The notes beneath the pieces were generated by a model. It was given only the letters and a program-made list of their open reading frames with translations, was not told the DNA's origin and ran no database searches. DNA of 64,000 nt, taken from positions 8,308,001 through 8,372,000 of the forward strand of contig PUFA01000006.1 in the NCBI GenBank assembly GCA_003508835.1, given 5' to 3'. The position numbers and the translations under genes were made by a program. Shown here one piece after another: positions 63,104 through 64,000 of the stretch. How positions within the stretch are numbered: the stretch's first letter is position 1; each line of letters begins with the position of its first letter. The stretch is from Eonycteris spelaea (taxonomy: Eukaryota; Chordata; Mammalia; Chiroptera; Pteropodidae).

Positions 63104-64000
63104 CCATGTTCGTGGACTGGGTCTTAGAATAATCAAAACAATTTTGAAAATGAACAACAAATTTGGAAGACCTAAACTGTTTAAGAGTTACTATACAGCT
63201 ACAGTAATCAAAGCAGTAGTATTGGTGTAAAGATAGATTAATTCAATGAAACAGGACAGAGTCGAGAAATAGACTCAACACAAATATGGTCAGTTGATGT
63301 TCCAAGGCAATTTAGTGGGGGAAAGGATACTGTTTTTAAGAATGATGTTAGAACAGTTCAATATCGATAAGGGAAATTGTGAACCTTGATCCTTACCTCA
63401 CACCATACAGAAATATTAGCTCAAAATGGATCATTGACCTAACATTTAAGAGCGAAAACTATAAAACTTATAGAAGAAAATGCCGGAGAATAATTTTTTT
63501 GTGATCTTGTTGCTGAATGAATGAGTCACTGAAAGCATGAAACATAAAAGAAAAAATTGATAAACTGGAGCCCACTAAAGTGACAGACTTTTGCTATTAA
63601 AAGATGCCATTTAGAAAGATGAAAAGTCAAGTTACAAACTGGGAAAACATATTTTCAAGTTTAATACTTAACAAAGGACTTATTTCTAGAATATATAAAG
63701 AGCTCTTATAACTGAGATAGAAAACTAATACTAAAGCAAATAAGTTGTCCACCAAAGAAGTTGTACAGATGTCTGGTAAGTACATGAAAAGATGGTCAAT
63801 ATCATTCATCATTAGAAAAATGCAAATTAAAAACCACAATAAGGTGCTGCTATACACCTCAATAATGGCTAAAATTAAAAAGGCTACATACAACAAATTC
63901 TCGCAAGGTTGTAGAACAACTTGAATGCTCACACTGGTGGTTGGACTATATAATGACATAACAACTTTGGAAAATGGTTTGGCAGTTTCTTAAAAACCTG

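Larger units (their letters stand above)
46257..64000 (+). other. KIAA0319L: KIAA0319L intron 3 (partial)
   Basis: Begins at donor GTAAGC and runs past the window end. No PKD-domain exon was recognised. Contents: MIR and MER5 copies, the unassigned repeat, an L1 3' end, a long antisense L1 and a nested L1/L1/MLT1 cluster. Segments 50000-53800 and 46300-46950 hold little that I can name. Confidence 0.75.
58640..64000 (+). mobile_element. Old L1 LINE(s), sense, split by younger insertions
   Basis: 59540-59760 and 60720-60950 both match the L1 5' region (GGAACAGGAAAGGGTGACCT, GTTCAGAGAACTAAAGGAAA; then TCAGGAAAGTGTGACCCATG), suggesting a duplication or two copies. ORF2 follows from about 60950 (TCACAGATGATATAATCATG, CATGAAATACTTAGAGGTAA). 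It resumes after the younger L1 at 62547 and again after the MLT1 at about 63105 (AGTTACTATACAGCTACAGT, ATCATTGACCTAACATTTAA). Frames are broken. Confidence 0.7.

Overview
This is a window of mammalian nuclear DNA, almost certainly from a pteropodid fruit bat (megabat). The coding exons match human chromosome 1p34.3 genes in order and orientation: TFAP2E (minus), NCDN (minus), KIAA0319L (plus). The bat assignment rests on two short retroposons: a 5S rRNA-derived SINE at 21201-21330 and a hybrid tRNA-Val/5S rRNA SINE at 35110-35310. These match the MEG-RS/MEG-RL and MEG-TR families, which were described only from megabats. Young L1 3' ends of a type familiar from bats and relatives agree with this. 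The species cannot be named from the sequence.

Layout. 1-3100: 5' part of TFAP2E (exons 1-3, minus strand) in a CpG-rich island; the DNA-binding exons lie to the left of the window. 3100-8950: intergenic DNA with MIR, MER5A and L2 remnants and a good CTCF-like site. 8955-17173: the complete NCDN gene, seven coding exons on the minus strand. 17174-18055: CpG-rich divergent promoter shared by NCDN and KIAA0319L, with CCAAT boxes, a YY1-like site and a run of CRE-like octamers. 17.7 kb to the right edge: 5' part of KIAA0319L (plus strand), with a tentative non-coding exon 1, the initiator exon at 20783-20948 and the MANSC-domain exon at 45730-46256. Intron 2 is 24.8 kb and intron 3 runs past the window end. 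The introns carry SINEs, L2, L1, hAT-Charlie and MLT1 elements, a decayed KRAB zinc-finger pseudogene, an unidentified retrocopy-like fragment, and a nested L1/L1/MLT1 cluster at the right end.

The three genes have clean GT-AG exon structures, but reading frames break by small deletions in all three: NCDN at five sites (6 nt in total), TFAP2E exon 2 (2 nt) and KIAA0319L exon 2 (1 nt). Adding the missing bases back to the NCDN exon lengths gives exactly 729 codons, the length of human NCDN. Most breaks sit in C/G or T runs. I read these mainly as assembly errors rather than gene death, and anyone translating this window should expect false stops.

No multigene novel system was found. The most unusual local structure is a perfect 22-nt inverted copy, inside intron 2, of the KIAA0319L exon 2 acceptor and first exon bases (20779-20800 versus 21585-21606).
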